Source of the DNA: an uncultured Dysgonomonas sp.
Lineage (GTDB): Bacteria > Bacteroidota > Bacteroidia > Bacteroidales > Dysgonomonadaceae
Assembly (NCBI GenBank): GCA_900556485.1
Contig: USOX01000001.1
Span: 554,100-618,099, forward strand
DNA: 64,000 nt
Direction: 5' to 3'
The notes below the pieces were generated by a model that was not told where the DNA came from, made no database searches, and was given only the letters and a program-made list of their open reading frames with translations. The position numbers and the translations under genes were made by a program. Positions 18,014 to 26,039 of this stretch are shown one piece after another; the stretch's first letter is position 1; the number at the start of each line of letters is the position of its first letter.

Positions 18014-18035
18014 CTACAAGTGCTTTTACTTGTAG
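18014..18035 (-). terminator. intrinsic terminator of the 53-aa gene
   Basis: Perfect 8-bp stem CTACAAGT / ACTTGTAG with loop GCTTTT. Read on the minus strand it lies 13 nt after the stop codon and is followed by TTTTTTATTTGTT. Confidence 0.85.
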
Positions 18036-18048
18036 TCTCTAATTCTTT

Positions 18049-18210
18049 TCAACCTCTGTCGCGTGTATTTTCATCAGGGTTAATCCATTTGTTAGCTGCT
18101 TCTACTTCTTTGTCTCCCACTGTTTTAGGGTCTTCTTCGGGTTTTTCTATTCTTGCTTCTTCGTACCCTTCGAAGTCTTCGTTCAAATCTTTATGGTCTT
18201 TCTCTTTCAT
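18049..18210 (-). CDS. small acidic hypothetical protein (53 aa)
   Basis: An ORF I read directly from the minus strand: MKEKDHKDLNEDFEGYEEAR, then a middle IEKPEEDPKTVGDKEVEAA and the tail NKWINPDENTRDRG. It is highly charged, has no signal peptide or membrane segment, and is probably disordered. It is immediately followed by a strong intrinsic terminator, which supports a genuine short transcript. The family is not named; the NKWxNPDE-type tail recalls small conserved Bacteroidales proteins. Confidence 0.65.
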   Translation of the reverse strand: MKEKDHKDLNEDFEGYEEARIEKPEEDPKTVGDKEVEAANKWINPDENTRDRG

Positions 18211-18466
18211 AACAATACTATTTTAATTCAACTTTAATAACACTCCAAAAGCAATCCTTGTTCTGTATATTGTATAATTTTTGGATTTATCTGCACCTTA
18301 AGCTCAAATACATCCATAAATATAGATTTAATTGGTGGCAGGTACCGATTAAAACGTTTGCAAAGCTATTGTTAATATAGATTTACCTTCAAAAGCCACC
18401 TCAAATATCTCCATTTTTAAATAAATGCTAAAAAAATAAAATACTTTATTTAACGAATAGCAAATC

Positions 18467-18502
18467 TTTGATAATAAAATAACTTAATTTAGTATTATCA
18501 AA
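18467..18502. repeat. 10-bp inverted repeat
   Basis: TTTGATAATA and TATTATCAAA are exact reverse complements separated by 16 nt, about 80 nt upstream of the 31-codon sORF. Confidence 0.5.
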
Positions 18503-18582
18503 CAAAAACTGTATTAGAAAGCTGTTCGATTGCTCAAACATCCATATCGCCTAAATTATGATAAACCCAAAAATCATAACAT

Positions 18583-18678
18583 ATGGATTTGCATCACATT
18601 ATTACACGGTACATGGTGGGTATCGTAATCGTATCGAACCGGGGCGCTCATGCTAATGACATTTATTTTGTCCGGTAG
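18583..18678 (+). CDS. 31-residue leader-peptide-like sORF
   Basis: Reads MDLHHIITRYMVGIVIVSNR then GAHANDIYFVR. The Ile/Val cluster (MVGIVIV) preceded by HHIIT resembles amino-acid-operon leader peptides that sense branched-chain amino acids by attenuation. A GC-rich hairpin begins 56 nt after the stop, as in attenuators. However, no ilv or leu gene follows for over 1.3 kb, so it would be an orphan leader. The assignment rests only on composition and layout. Confidence 0.35.
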   Translation: MDLHHIITRYMVGIVIVSNRGAHANDIYFVR

Positions 18679-18734
18679 CCCAAAAATGCTCAATTCTTCA
18701 CATGATTGATTAAATCTCAAACTGTAAGAAAACT

Positions 18735-18766
18735 GAAGGCTGCCTCACTTAAATGAAGCAGCCTTC
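18735..18766 (+). terminator. GC-rich hairpin after the leader-like sORF
   Basis: Perfect 9-bp stem GAAGGCTGC / GCAGCCTTC with a 14-nt loop, followed by TAAATTTAA, a weak U-tract. Candidate attenuator or terminator. Confidence 0.55.
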
Positions 18767-19820
18767 TAAATTTAACCTACTCAAATGAATAATGAATGTT
18801 ATGAAAAAATGAATCTCACAAAACAAACAAGTTATAAATAACGAAAAATCAATACAGATACAAAATTAATATAGTAATACTATATTGTGCTTACATTTTA
18901 AGAGCAACATAACCTATATTTTAGGGTAAAATATATAACAAGCTAACATATTGATATTTACTTTATTCGTATAAATAGGAATCTATAGATTTTTTTTAGA
19001 TATTATGCTTTTCTTTCATTTAGTCATTTTAACACATAATAGGTCGGAAAGTCTTTATTGGATGCTAAATAAAATATTCATAAACAGTAAAATAAAAATG
19101 GATAGAGGTTCAATAATCTATATTTTAACATACTCCCTCCGAAAATGTATTTTGTGATTTTAACTTAATAAATGGAGAAAAAAAATCTATAAAAGATAGT
19201 ATGTATTAAAAAGTATTTGTTAATTTTGTAAAATATAATGTGTTTTGTAAAAAATAACATTTTGACTGTTTATTATAAAATATAAGCTGGTCGGTAATAA
19301 AGAAGATAATCTATTTAAGCTGTTTCACATTCTGCATCCGGAATATAAAAACTGGGTATTTATTATTGTAATGAAGAATCTAATCATCATATATACAGGT
19401 TAGTATTTTGTATGTTAGCACCATTTGTTATTAAGTAATTAAAATATTTAATTGTCAGATGTGGTATAGATATCTTGGGCATTTCTGGAGGAAAGGCAAT
19501 GAAAAGGACAAAACCTAAGTAGAATTAAATAAAATAAAGGCTTTACATTAGAAAGAACTTAACTTTCTGCAAACCAAGGGAGAAAAACGAGCCAGGGAGA
19601 ATAATCTATCGGCGGAAAAATATATGTGAATTTAAATATGAATAGACAAAGTTAAAAGATAATGTCAATTTGACACAAATCATTAAAAAAGGGAGAAAAA
19701 GATCGGTATAGGATCATTCTAAAAGTAATTAATATCTGTGCTTTAATCTGAGCAGAGAACATAAATTGTGTGTATTAGAAGAAAATAATCTATCAAATAA
19801 TATTAAAACTTAATAAAAGA

Positions 19821-19842
19821 ATAAGATATCCAAATATCTTAT
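19821..19842. repeat. AT-rich inverted repeat
   Basis: ATAAGATAT and ATATCTTAT, 9-bp perfect stem with a 4-nt loop, lying about 40 nt before the strong terminator at 19884. Confidence 0.5.
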
Positions 19843-19883
19843 ATTCTGTTTAATTGGTAATTTTTTTAAACATGTGTAGCATT

Positions 19884-19925
19884 GACGGACACTGAGTAGC
19901 GATTATTCGGTGTTCGTCGTTTTTT
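19884..19925 (+). terminator. orphan intrinsic terminator
   Basis: GACGGACACTGA pairs with TCGGTGTTCGTC (12 pairs including two G-U) around an 11-nt loop and is followed by GTTTTTT. The tail is on the plus strand only. No plus-strand gene lies upstream for more than 1 kb. Confidence 0.8.
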
Positions 19926-20041
19926 ATTAGATACAAAAAGGATACCAGAATTTTTTTGGCATGAATATTATTAATCTTTTTTTATCTTATAAACCAAATT
20001 TTATATTTTCGTAGCATAAAACCATATACATACATATTCAG

Positions 20042-20698
20042 ATGAATGAAACTACGATAAAAGAATTTTTTGATGCATATTCGCAAGTCGCTATTCTGAA
20101 AACGCCATTTCGGCAGGGTATGGCAGAAGAAATGATCATTTCGGGCGAAGACCAGGATGGCTGGGTGGAATGGAAGATGATAAGAGGCACATTGCAGCGA
20201 AGGGATTACAGGGCAATAGAAGAAAAATATAACCTCAACTTTCCCGAAAGTTTTATGGAATGGCACATGGCATACCATTTTTTCGAATGTGAGACGCCGT
20301 TTGTGCGTCTGCCCGAATCTAATCCAAAACAACCATTGGAGGCTATTGCCGGCAATCTGGATTGGGCGGCTTTGCTTATAAAGCAGAAATTGTATCCTTT
20401 TGCCGATGAGGGTAATGACACCGGCCCTCTTGTATTTGATGCCCGGGAAGCGGTAGAAGACAACGAATTTCCTATCAGGGTGTACGATCATGAATATATA
20501 GATTTCACAAAAGGGCTTGGCCCTGTTATCTTCTCTTCATTCACGAAGTTGATTGAATGTATGACACATTATTTCAGAAATATAGGTAAAAAGCCGAAAG
20601 CTGAAATTATAGAGGACTTTTTCTCTATTGATCCTGCGGGAGCCGGCACGACAGGTGTAGGCTATTGGAAAGGGTGGATGGGGATGTTGAGGAATTGA
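20042..20698 (+). CDS. SUKH (SMI1/KNR4) superfamily protein
   Basis: 218 residues. IEEKYNLNFPESFMEWHMAYH is the N-terminal SUKH helix, followed by LYPFADEGNDTGPLVFDARE and EFPIRVYDHEYIDF, the strand-rich core with the family pattern of acidic and Gly residues. SUKH proteins are the commonest immunity proteins of polymorphic and contact-dependent toxins, but also have housekeeping members. No toxin gene is next to it. Together with the DUF2185 gene 2 kb away it suggests an immunity-gene deposit. A near-consensus -7 box (TATATTTT at 20002) precedes it. Confidence 0.75.
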   Translation: MNETTIKEFFDAYSQVAILKTPFRQGMAEEMIISGEDQDGWVEWKMIRGTLQRRDYRAIEEKYNLNFPESFMEWHMAYHFFECETPFVRLPESNPKQPLEAIAGNLDWAALLIKQKLYPFADEGNDTGPLVFDAREAVEDNEFPIRVYDHEYIDFTKGLGPVIFSSFTKLIECMTHYFRNIGKKPKAEIIEDFFSIDPAGAGTTGVGYWKGWMGMLRN

Positions 20699-20760
20699 TT
20701 TTGTTAATGTCTTATTAGATTATGAATCGGAAAGGATAAATAAATTCCGTGGTAATGCAA

Positions 20761-20788
20761 AAGTCACGCGATGCAATCGCGCGACAGC
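20761..20788 (+). repeat. dispersed CACGCGAT...CAGC repeat, copy 3
   Basis: Identical over 28 nt to copy 2, including the CGCGAT-GCA-ATCGCG hairpin. It directly abuts the fragment of a membrane protein gene that follows. Confidence 0.8.
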
Positions 20789-20796
20789 AAGGGTAA

Positions 20797-20910
20797 TCGT
20801 GGCATTGCGGATTGTTGGTAGTTATTGCAGCCATTCTTGTGGCATATTTTTCAATGAAGCTGTATGACCTGTCTGTGAGGGAATGGCTGCGCAAACGGTT
20901 CTTGAGATAG
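20797..20910 (+). pseudogene. C-terminal remnant of an acyltransferase-3-like membrane protein
   Basis: An open stretch of 37 codons ending in TAG. It encodes a hydrophobic helix LLVVIAAILVAYFSMKLYDL followed by SVREWLRKRFLR. A last transmembrane helix followed by a short basic tail of the type (Y)xxPVREWLxKxF is characteristic of the C-terminus of acyltransferase-3 (OafA/OatA-like) proteins. There is no start codon or upstream part: the reading frame closes against repeat copy 3. I read it as the surviving end of a gene whose remainder was deleted or replaced by the repeat. Confidence 0.45.
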
Positions 20911-21004
20911 AAGATTCGGAGCAAACGGTATGGCAGTACTTCGTAGGGGGCATAGACCTATGTATACCCCAAAAGTGGTTGATTATATGGGCTAGCCTCT
21001 ACGA

Positions 21005-21324
21005 TTAACTTATAAGAAATACACTTGTTAGAATAATTTTTCCTGTTTCTTTTTTACTGCTTTTCTCCGGATTTCCTATCATTTTAAGATATAGGATATA
21101 AACTATATTCATTACTACTAGTCCATTGAGCTAAACTAGCTATTCGAGTAGCTTTAGCATTATTATTTTTTTATGGAAACTTTTACATAACTATCTCCAT
21201 TTTCTATAGCCTTTTCAATTGTCACATTTACATTTGTTTGAGCCTCTATTTTAATAGAGTAACTTATTAAAAACAAAGTAATAGTTAATAATATGATCTT
21301 TTTTATAGCCAAGGAATTAGTCAT
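21005..21324 (-). pseudogene. decayed paralogue of the adjacent small secreted protein
   Basis: From the ATG at 21324 the minus strand encodes a signal peptide and a start very like the gene at 21388-21903: NVNVTIEKAIENGDSYVKVSIKK here against NISLSIAKITEKGETFVQISLKN there. Two stop codons follow. The similarity then resumes in shifted frames as SLAQW (against SFAQW), YPIS (against SPIS) and KKETGKIILT (against KKETGKIIMT), ending near 21005. The order and spacing match the intact gene, so this is a tandem duplicate broken by stops and frameshifts and truncated at its 3' end. Confidence 0.75.
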
Positions 21325-21387
21325 ATATATTTATGGGAAAGGAAAAGCGGTAATTTAGAAACTACCGCTTTTGTATTTCCATTTATA

Positions 21388-21903
21388 TCAGAGAGTAATT
21401 ATATTAGAAAATATTACCTCATTATACGAAGATTTTAGATCGTATATAGATTGAATTGAAGCTTTTACTTGCAATGTTTTAATTTGATTTTTACAAGAGA
21501 CTGGGAAAGACCTGAATCCTACGAAATCTTCTCCAAATAATTTGTATTTTACTACATGAGTTGCTCCGGCTTTTAGAGTGATATATAATGGTGTTCTCTC
21601 AGAAGACCTATCATCGAATATATCTGTCATTATAATTTTTCCTGTTTCTTTTTTAGTTGACAAACTAGCTGGATTTCCAATAAAAGCATAATAAGATATT
21701 GGAGAAACTAAGTATTCTGTACCTCCCCATTGAGCGAAACTTATAATTTTTATTTCTTTTGGATTAGAGTTCTTAAGAGAAATTTGAACGAAAGTTTCTC
21801 CCTTCTCTGTAATTTTTGCAATTGATAAACTTATATTATTCTGTGCCTTTGCTGTAAAAGTAAATATCAAAAATGATATTAAGATATATATATATTTTTT
21901 CAT
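21388..21903 (-). CDS. small secreted beta-rich protein of the T9SS/HExxH cassette
   Basis: 171 residues from the ATG at 21903; an in-frame ATG at 21924 would overlap the upstream gene by 17 nt and add residues before a perfect signal peptide (MKKYIYILISFLIFTFTAKA). The mature protein begins QNNISLSIAKITEKGETFVQISLKN and is beta-rich, with FAQWGGTEYLVSPISYYAF and a late TLKAGATHVVKYKLF, suggesting an Ig-like or beta-sandwich fold. No cysteine pair or catalytic motif stands out. It is last in a four-gene minus-strand set, 4 nt after the HExxH protein, and has a decayed paralogue just downstream. It could be a partner or inhibitor of the HExxH protein; that is inference from order only. Confidence 0.7.
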   Translation of the reverse strand: MKKYIYILISFLIFTFTAKAQNNISLSIAKITEKGETFVQISLKNSNPKEIKIISFAQWGGTEYLVSPISYYAFIGNPASLSTKKETGKIIMTDIFDDRSSERTPLYITLKAGATHVVKYKLFGEDFVGFRSFPVSCKNQIKTLQVKASIQSIYDLKSSYNEVIFSNIITL

Positions 21904-21907
21904 AATA

Positions 21908-22831
21908 TTATTTTTTTGTTCCATCCGGGTTTAGTCCATTCTTTTTTTCATATTCTAAAGCCCTTTCATAGCTTGCTTTATACTGATCCAGCCTATTTTG
22001 GTATTCCTCTCTTTCTGTATCAGTGAATGTCCACCATCCATTTGCCTCTCCATCCAATTGTGATTGATAAGCATTTATTTCATTCCATTGATAGTTTGAT
22101 GGCATATAAGTATAATCTTGATTTATAAATGATTCCAAACATATCCTTTCCACTGTGGTAGCTATGGCTGGGTCTAAGTCTTCATCTTTGCAAATTTGTT
22201 TAAAAATTTCAATTTCTCTAGCTGTCCAGTTTATTGGTTGGTCTGTTTTAATCATAATAAATTCTCCTGTTTCTGTTCGCCCCACATGCTTATCCTGTTT
22301 TGAGTGTGTATATTCATGATAAAGGATCGACATCTGATCATCTTTACTTTTCAAAAACCACAGCTCTCCAACTACAATCTCTCCTGTTTTAGAATTGTAA
22401 AGAGCCATAGATTTTATATTGTCTATTCTCACTTCTTGGGCTTTTATTCCAGTTTTTCGTTCTAAATTTTTGACTATATCATCTAAAACTTTTTGTTTCT
22501 GTGCCGTTTCAGTATCCTCATGTGAATCGTTATCATTATTACTATTGCTTGGTGGATCATCATAATCGTCCCATGTCCAATCTTCGTCATAGTCATCCCA
22601 ATTATTGTCATCAGGAAAAAAATTATCACTCCAAAAATACCATGAGCCATCGTCATAATAGTCATCATTGTAATAATTATCCCAATAGTCATCCCAGAAA
22701 TCATCCCAACTATCATAGCTAAAATCATCCCAGTAGTCCCAATCATCATATGCCTTCAAGTTGTTAGTAGGCAGCAGAACAAATATACAAATTAAGATTG
22801 TATATAATTTCCTTATGTTAAAATTCTTCAT
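21908..22831 (-). CDS. secreted Asp/Trp/Tyr-rich protein with HExxH zincin motif
   Basis: 307 residues. Signal peptide (1-27) ends in NNLKAYDD. Residues 28-94 are an extreme low-complexity tract of Asp, Trp and Tyr (WDYWDDFSYDSWDDFWDDYW and similar), then an Asn/Ser linker. The C-terminal domain contains YHEYTHSKQD: His172-Glu173-x-x-His176, the zinc metallopeptidase motif. A candidate third ligand is Glu251 in EINAYQ. The preceding ALYNSKTGEIVVGE is a plausible edge strand. It is probably a secreted zincin with an acidic aromatic surface, Ca-binding or adhesive tract, but I cannot name the family. It starts 3 nt after the Sel1/T9SS gene stop. Confidence 0.7.
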   Translation of the reverse strand: MKNFNIRKLYTILICIFVLLPTNNLKAYDDWDYWDDFSYDSWDDFWDDYWDNYYNDDYYDDGSWYFWSDNFFPDDNNWDDYDEDWTWDDYDDPPSNSNNDNDSHEDTETAQKQKVLDDIVKNLERKTGIKAQEVRIDNIKSMALYNSKTGEIVVGELWFLKSKDDQMSILYHEYTHSKQDKHVGRTETGEFIMIKTDQPINWTAREIEIFKQICKDEDLDPAIATTVERICLESFINQDYTYMPSNYQWNEINAYQSQLDGEANGWWTFTDTEREEYQNRLDQYKASYERALEYEKKNGLNPDGTKK

Positions 22832-22834
22832 ATA

Positions 22835-24265
22835 TCATCGCTTGATTAAGGTTGTTGAATTATTAAAATTTTCTCCTACTACTTTCAGAATATAATTACC
22901 AGAACTAAACGATGAGGTAATAACATCTAATGAATGACTCCCTTCCGAATACGATAAAGGCTTTTCGTAATAAATTCTGTTTCCTTTCATATCATGTATT
23001 GAAATGGAAACTTTTTGATCTTTGTTGGTTGAGAATTTAATCGTAATAATATCTTTGAACGGATTTGGATAGGCCGATAGGTGGGTATCTTCATTTATTG
23101 AAGTTATAATGTCTTTAGATTTACGTTCGAGGACTAACAGGCTGGGTGCTGAATATTCTTTCACCCTTTCGGAATAGAATGAGAGATTGCCTATCAGATA
23201 ATCTTTACCGTTTTGCTTCTCTACCTTAAAATGCCCACTTTGCATCTCCACTATTCTTGTATCTTCATGTAAAATAGTATTGCTAAATGTCCAAACTGAG
23301 TCTTCGAATACTGCATCAATCCGAACCGGATTAGAATTATCTTCTATCCATAGGCCATTTATCCTATCATTGGAGTTTTGAAGAGTTAATTTTAGGCTTA
23401 TTTCATTTTCAATTTCTGTTCCCGACCAATCATAATTTATTATTTTCCCTTCCCATTCTCCATCCAGTTCTTTAATGCTGTTCGACAGGGTATTTTTTAC
23501 TTTCTTATGTGTGGATGGAATAAATGCATTTATAGGCTCTAAACTCATGGATTTTAATTGTCTTTTTTTCTCTCCGTAAGTCTTCGAATCGTTATGAATA
23601 ATAAAGTCAACAGCTTTGCTTAAACCTTTTTCTGCAGCTTTTTCAATCCAATATTTGCCTAGCTCAGCGTTTCTTTCAACACCTCTTCCTTTATAATAAC
23701 AATATCCTAAATTAAACATACACGACGCATTGCCACTTTCTGCTCCGGAGATGTAATATTTTACTGCTTCTTTATAATTCTGTTTCCGTCCCTGCCCCTT
23801 ATAATATGCATATCCAATATTATAATCAGCTTTCGCATACCCCATATCTTTTGATTTCTCAATCCAGAGTATGGCAGAATCCTGATTTTGGGCTACATAA
23901 TAACCAAACTTATACATCAAACCTATATTGAAGGCAGCCTTGGCATAGCCTTTGTCTGCCGATTTCTGAAATAAACAGAAAGCCTTCTCATCATCTTGTT
24001 TTACGCCTAAACCTCGTTTATACATCATACCCAATGCATTGAAGGCTTCCATGTCATTTTGTTTTGCGTAAGCTGAAAATATATGATAAGCCTTTTTATA
24101 ATTTAATTCAGTTCCGACTCCATTAAGATAGCGATAAGCTATTTTTATACCCTTATCCCTGTTCGGCAATTCTTTTTCCTGTGCAACGATGTTCCTTAGA
24201 GGTATTGCAGTAAGGAATATCAAGAAAAACAGGTACATCTTATTTTTATTTATCTGTGTTTTCAT
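22835..24265 (-). CDS. Sel1-repeat protein with T9SS type-A C-terminal sorting domain
   Basis: 476 residues. Signal peptide (1-29, ending NIVAQ), then about five Sel1/TPR-like repeats between residues 30 and 215, for example AFNALGMMYKRGLGVKQDDEKA and CMFNLGYCYYKGRGVERNAE. A middle beta domain (about 260-375) follows with DGEWEGKIINYDWSG. The C-terminal 80 residues are a Por-secretion (type IX) sorting domain: LSAYPNPFKDIITIKF, VSISIHDMKGNRIYYEKP, GNYILKV. The protein is therefore expected to be exported by T9SS and held at or released from the surface, with Sel1 repeats binding partners. It lies in the middle of the secreted cassette, and the HExxH protein follows by 3 nt. Confidence 0.85.
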   Translation of the reverse strand: MKTQINKNKMYLFFLIFLTAIPLRNIVAQEKELPNRDKGIKIAYRYLNGVGTELNYKKAYHIFSAYAKQNDMEAFNALGMMYKRGLGVKQDDEKAFCLFQKSADKGYAKAAFNIGLMYKFGYYVAQNQDSAILWIEKSKDMGYAKADYNIGYAYYKGQGRKQNYKEAVKYYISGAESGNASCMFNLGYCYYKGRGVERNAELGKYWIEKAAEKGLSKAVDFIIHNDSKTYGEKKRQLKSMSLEPINAFIPSTHKKVKNTLSNSIKELDGEWEGKIINYDWSGTEIENEISLKLTLQNSNDRINGLWIEDNSNPVRIDAVFEDSVWTFSNTILHEDTRIVEMQSGHFKVEKQNGKDYLIGNLSFYSERVKEYSAPSLLVLERKSKDIITSINEDTHLSAYPNPFKDIITIKFSTNKDQKVSISIHDMKGNRIYYEKPLSYSEGSHSLDVITSSFSSGNYILKVVGENFNNSTTLIKR

Positions 24266-24283
24266 ATGATTATTATTTATATT

Positions 24284-24874
24284 TTACCATTGAAAACCAT
24301 CTTGATACTTTTTACCTTGATGTTTTACTTTCTGAAAAGAATTAGCTGTTTTTAAATATTGAGGCTCCAATCTTTTTAATTGCGCGATATTCTCTTTTTG
24401 TTTTTCTATGTCAAATTTTTGAGTACTGTAAACGATTTTTTCTAACATCATATATTCAAAAATTTTATCATATGCGTCTTGCAGTTCTTTTTTAGTATAT
24501 TTTCCTGATTTCTCTAAAATATCAACTTTCACTTGTGCTTTTTCCATTACTTCCGGTGTTGATGTCGATCTTATATACTCAGTTTTTTGTTGCTCCGACA
24601 ATAGATCGAAGAAATAATTGTCGAAGTTTTTCTTGGTTTTGCGTATTAGTAGTGCAGCTTCTCTTTTATCAGAAATATTGTATATGGCAGAATCCATAAT
24701 AATTACATATCGATCATGATATTTCTGCAATTTTTCTTTCTGAGAAGAGTTTAGTGTTACCATTTTGCTGATCTCTGCTAGTTTAAATGGCATTTTGTCT
24801 GTGTTTTGTGCATAAGAAAGAGATGTATTACCTAATAAACAGAGTAATACGACTAACAATAATTTGTTTTTCAT
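24284..24874 (-). CDS. secreted helical protein, Spy/CpxP-like pattern
   Basis: 196 residues with signal peptide (MKNKLLLVVLLCLLGNTSLS, ending YAQ). The rest is almost all charged amphipathic helix. Segments such as VTLNSSQKEKLQKYHDRYVI and LLSEQQKTEYIRS recall the LTxxQ pattern of Spy/CpxP-type periplasmic chaperones, but similarity is loose. First gene of the four-gene secreted cassette, 18 nt before the Sel1/T9SS gene. An exact -7 box lies 35 nt upstream of its start, so the promoter of the whole set is probably here. A periplasmic helper for the following exported proteins is possible but unproven. Confidence 0.65.
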   Translation of the reverse strand: MKNKLLLVVLLCLLGNTSLSYAQNTDKMPFKLAEISKMVTLNSSQKEKLQKYHDRYVIIMDSAIYNISDKREAALLIRKTKKNFDNYFFDLLSEQQKTEYIRSTSTPEVMEKAQVKVDILEKSGKYTKKELQDAYDKIFEYMMLEKIVYSTQKFDIEKQKENIAQLKRLEPQYLKTANSFQKVKHQGKKYQDGFQW

Positions 24875-24909
24875 AAAATAAAGTTTTAGTTAAACATAAA
24901 TGATTTGAT

Positions 24910-24917
24910 CAAATTTA
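24910..24917 (-). promoter_or_regulatory. -7 promoter box for the four-gene secreted cassette
   Basis: Minus strand TAAATTTG, exact TAnnTTTG, 35 nt before the first start codon. It lies within a TTTGATCAAA palindrome (24905-24914). Confidence 0.5.
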
Positions 24918-25341
24918 ACTATTGTTAAATGGAGAGGATGGTGATAAATTGATTAATGTTAGGGGAGATTTTTTACGGTTGAAATCACAAAAAAAAGTAT
25001 GCCTGAAATTATAATAAACGCATTGATTAAAGATTTATTTCTATTCCTATTATCCGAAACACCTTGATAAACAATGTTTTTACAAACTGATAATATTATT
25101 TATATATAGATTTTATTTTTTGAATTATAAATTTTAGATGATCAAATCCTTGAAATGGACTGAAAATATTTTCCTTTTTTCTATATCATAAATTCATCTT
25201 AAGACACAAATTACTTCACTTTTCACCCAATAATTGCCCCTCATTTTCAAAAAAATTATAACTTTAGTAGGCGTTAACAACTGATATAATCTAAGAGATT
25301 CGATAAGATTACTATATATAACTTATTATCTGCATTTTACT
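24918..25341. other. AT-rich divergent intergenic region
   Basis: Upstream sequences of the secreted cassette (minus) and of the SH3 gene (plus). Apart from the -7 box noted and a near-match TAACTTTA at 25259, I see no gene or repeat. Confidence 0.4.
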
Positions 25342-25680
25342 ATGAAAAATAAGACCTTCCTGTTTGTGTTTTTCCTTATGCTTTGTTGTGCGCTGGCAGC
25401 ATCTAACCCAACACATTTTGTGACAGCTACTTCCTTAAAAGTCAGGGCGGAAGCGCATCCTCAGGGAGCCGTTTTGGGGCAACTGGCCAGCGGCGAAAGG
25501 GTAACAGTTCTCCGCACGGGATCTTCGTGGGCAGAGATAGAATACAGGGGGAGTGTGGCGTATGTAAGTATGGATTATATCCATCCATTGTCCGAAGCCG
25601 GCACGGGTAATGAATCTAATCAGAATTCATATTCTAAAGGTAGTGATTTTTTAGAAATGCGGTATTATTCAGGGGGTTGA
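25342..25680 (+). CDS. secreted bacterial SH3-domain protein
   Basis: 112 residues: signal peptide (MKNKTFLFVFFLMLCCALAAS), then one SH3_3 domain (about 27-80) with the typical TSLKVRAEAHPQGAVLGQLASGERVTVL and WAEIEYRGSVAYVSMDYI. The short tail (GNESNQNSYSKGSDFLEMRYY) has no clear domain. Such proteins bind cell-wall peptides in the periplasm. It is the last chromosomal-type gene before the integrase pair; the short tail could have been cut by integration of the element, although nothing proves that. Confidence 0.8.
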   Translation: MKNKTFLFVFFLMLCCALAASNPTHFVTATSLKVRAEAHPQGAVLGQLASGERVTVLRTGSSWAEIEYRGSVAYVSMDYIHPLSEAGTGNESNQNSYSKGSDFLEMRYYSGG

Positions 25681-26039
25681 ACTATTAATATTTAGCGATA
25701 GGTAATGATTTAGAAACTACTTAGCTGCTTTATCTCGCTTCATTTTTCACCATTTCAAATACCCAGTAGGAAAAACGAAGAAAGGAGAAAATAGAGATAA
25801 TTGGTTGATTGTCAGGAATGAGCGTCTTTAGTTGTCTGTAAGTGGCTGATGGGTAAAATGCGATTTTTAGCGGATCAAAGCAAACATTCCGTCTCTATCC
25901 CGTTACCCTTTTTCAGTGGAGCAAAACACGGTAATATAGTGTCTTTAATGGGCTGTTTATGACGCTGTTTGTCTGCGGTTTACATTGTTCAAATAACTCA
26001 CAAAGGAAGTAATTTTATAAACTTAAAAATGTGAGTGTT
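25681..26039. other. probable left end of the integrative element
   Basis: 360 nt between the SH3 gene and the first integrase. The left attachment site should lie here, but without the right junction I cannot identify the core sequence or terminal repeat. No ORF. Confidence 0.4.

Larger units (their letters stand above)
18211..20041. other. 1.8-kb gene-poor region
   Basis: AT-rich DNA with no long ORF on either strand. It contains a 10-bp inverted repeat (18467-18502), a 31-codon leader-like sORF (18583-18678), a GC-rich hairpin (18735-18766), an AT hairpin (19821-19842) and a strong plus-strand intrinsic terminator (19884-19925). The terminator implies a plus-strand transcript that I cannot otherwise assign. 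The remainder shows nothing I can name. Confidence 0.5.
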
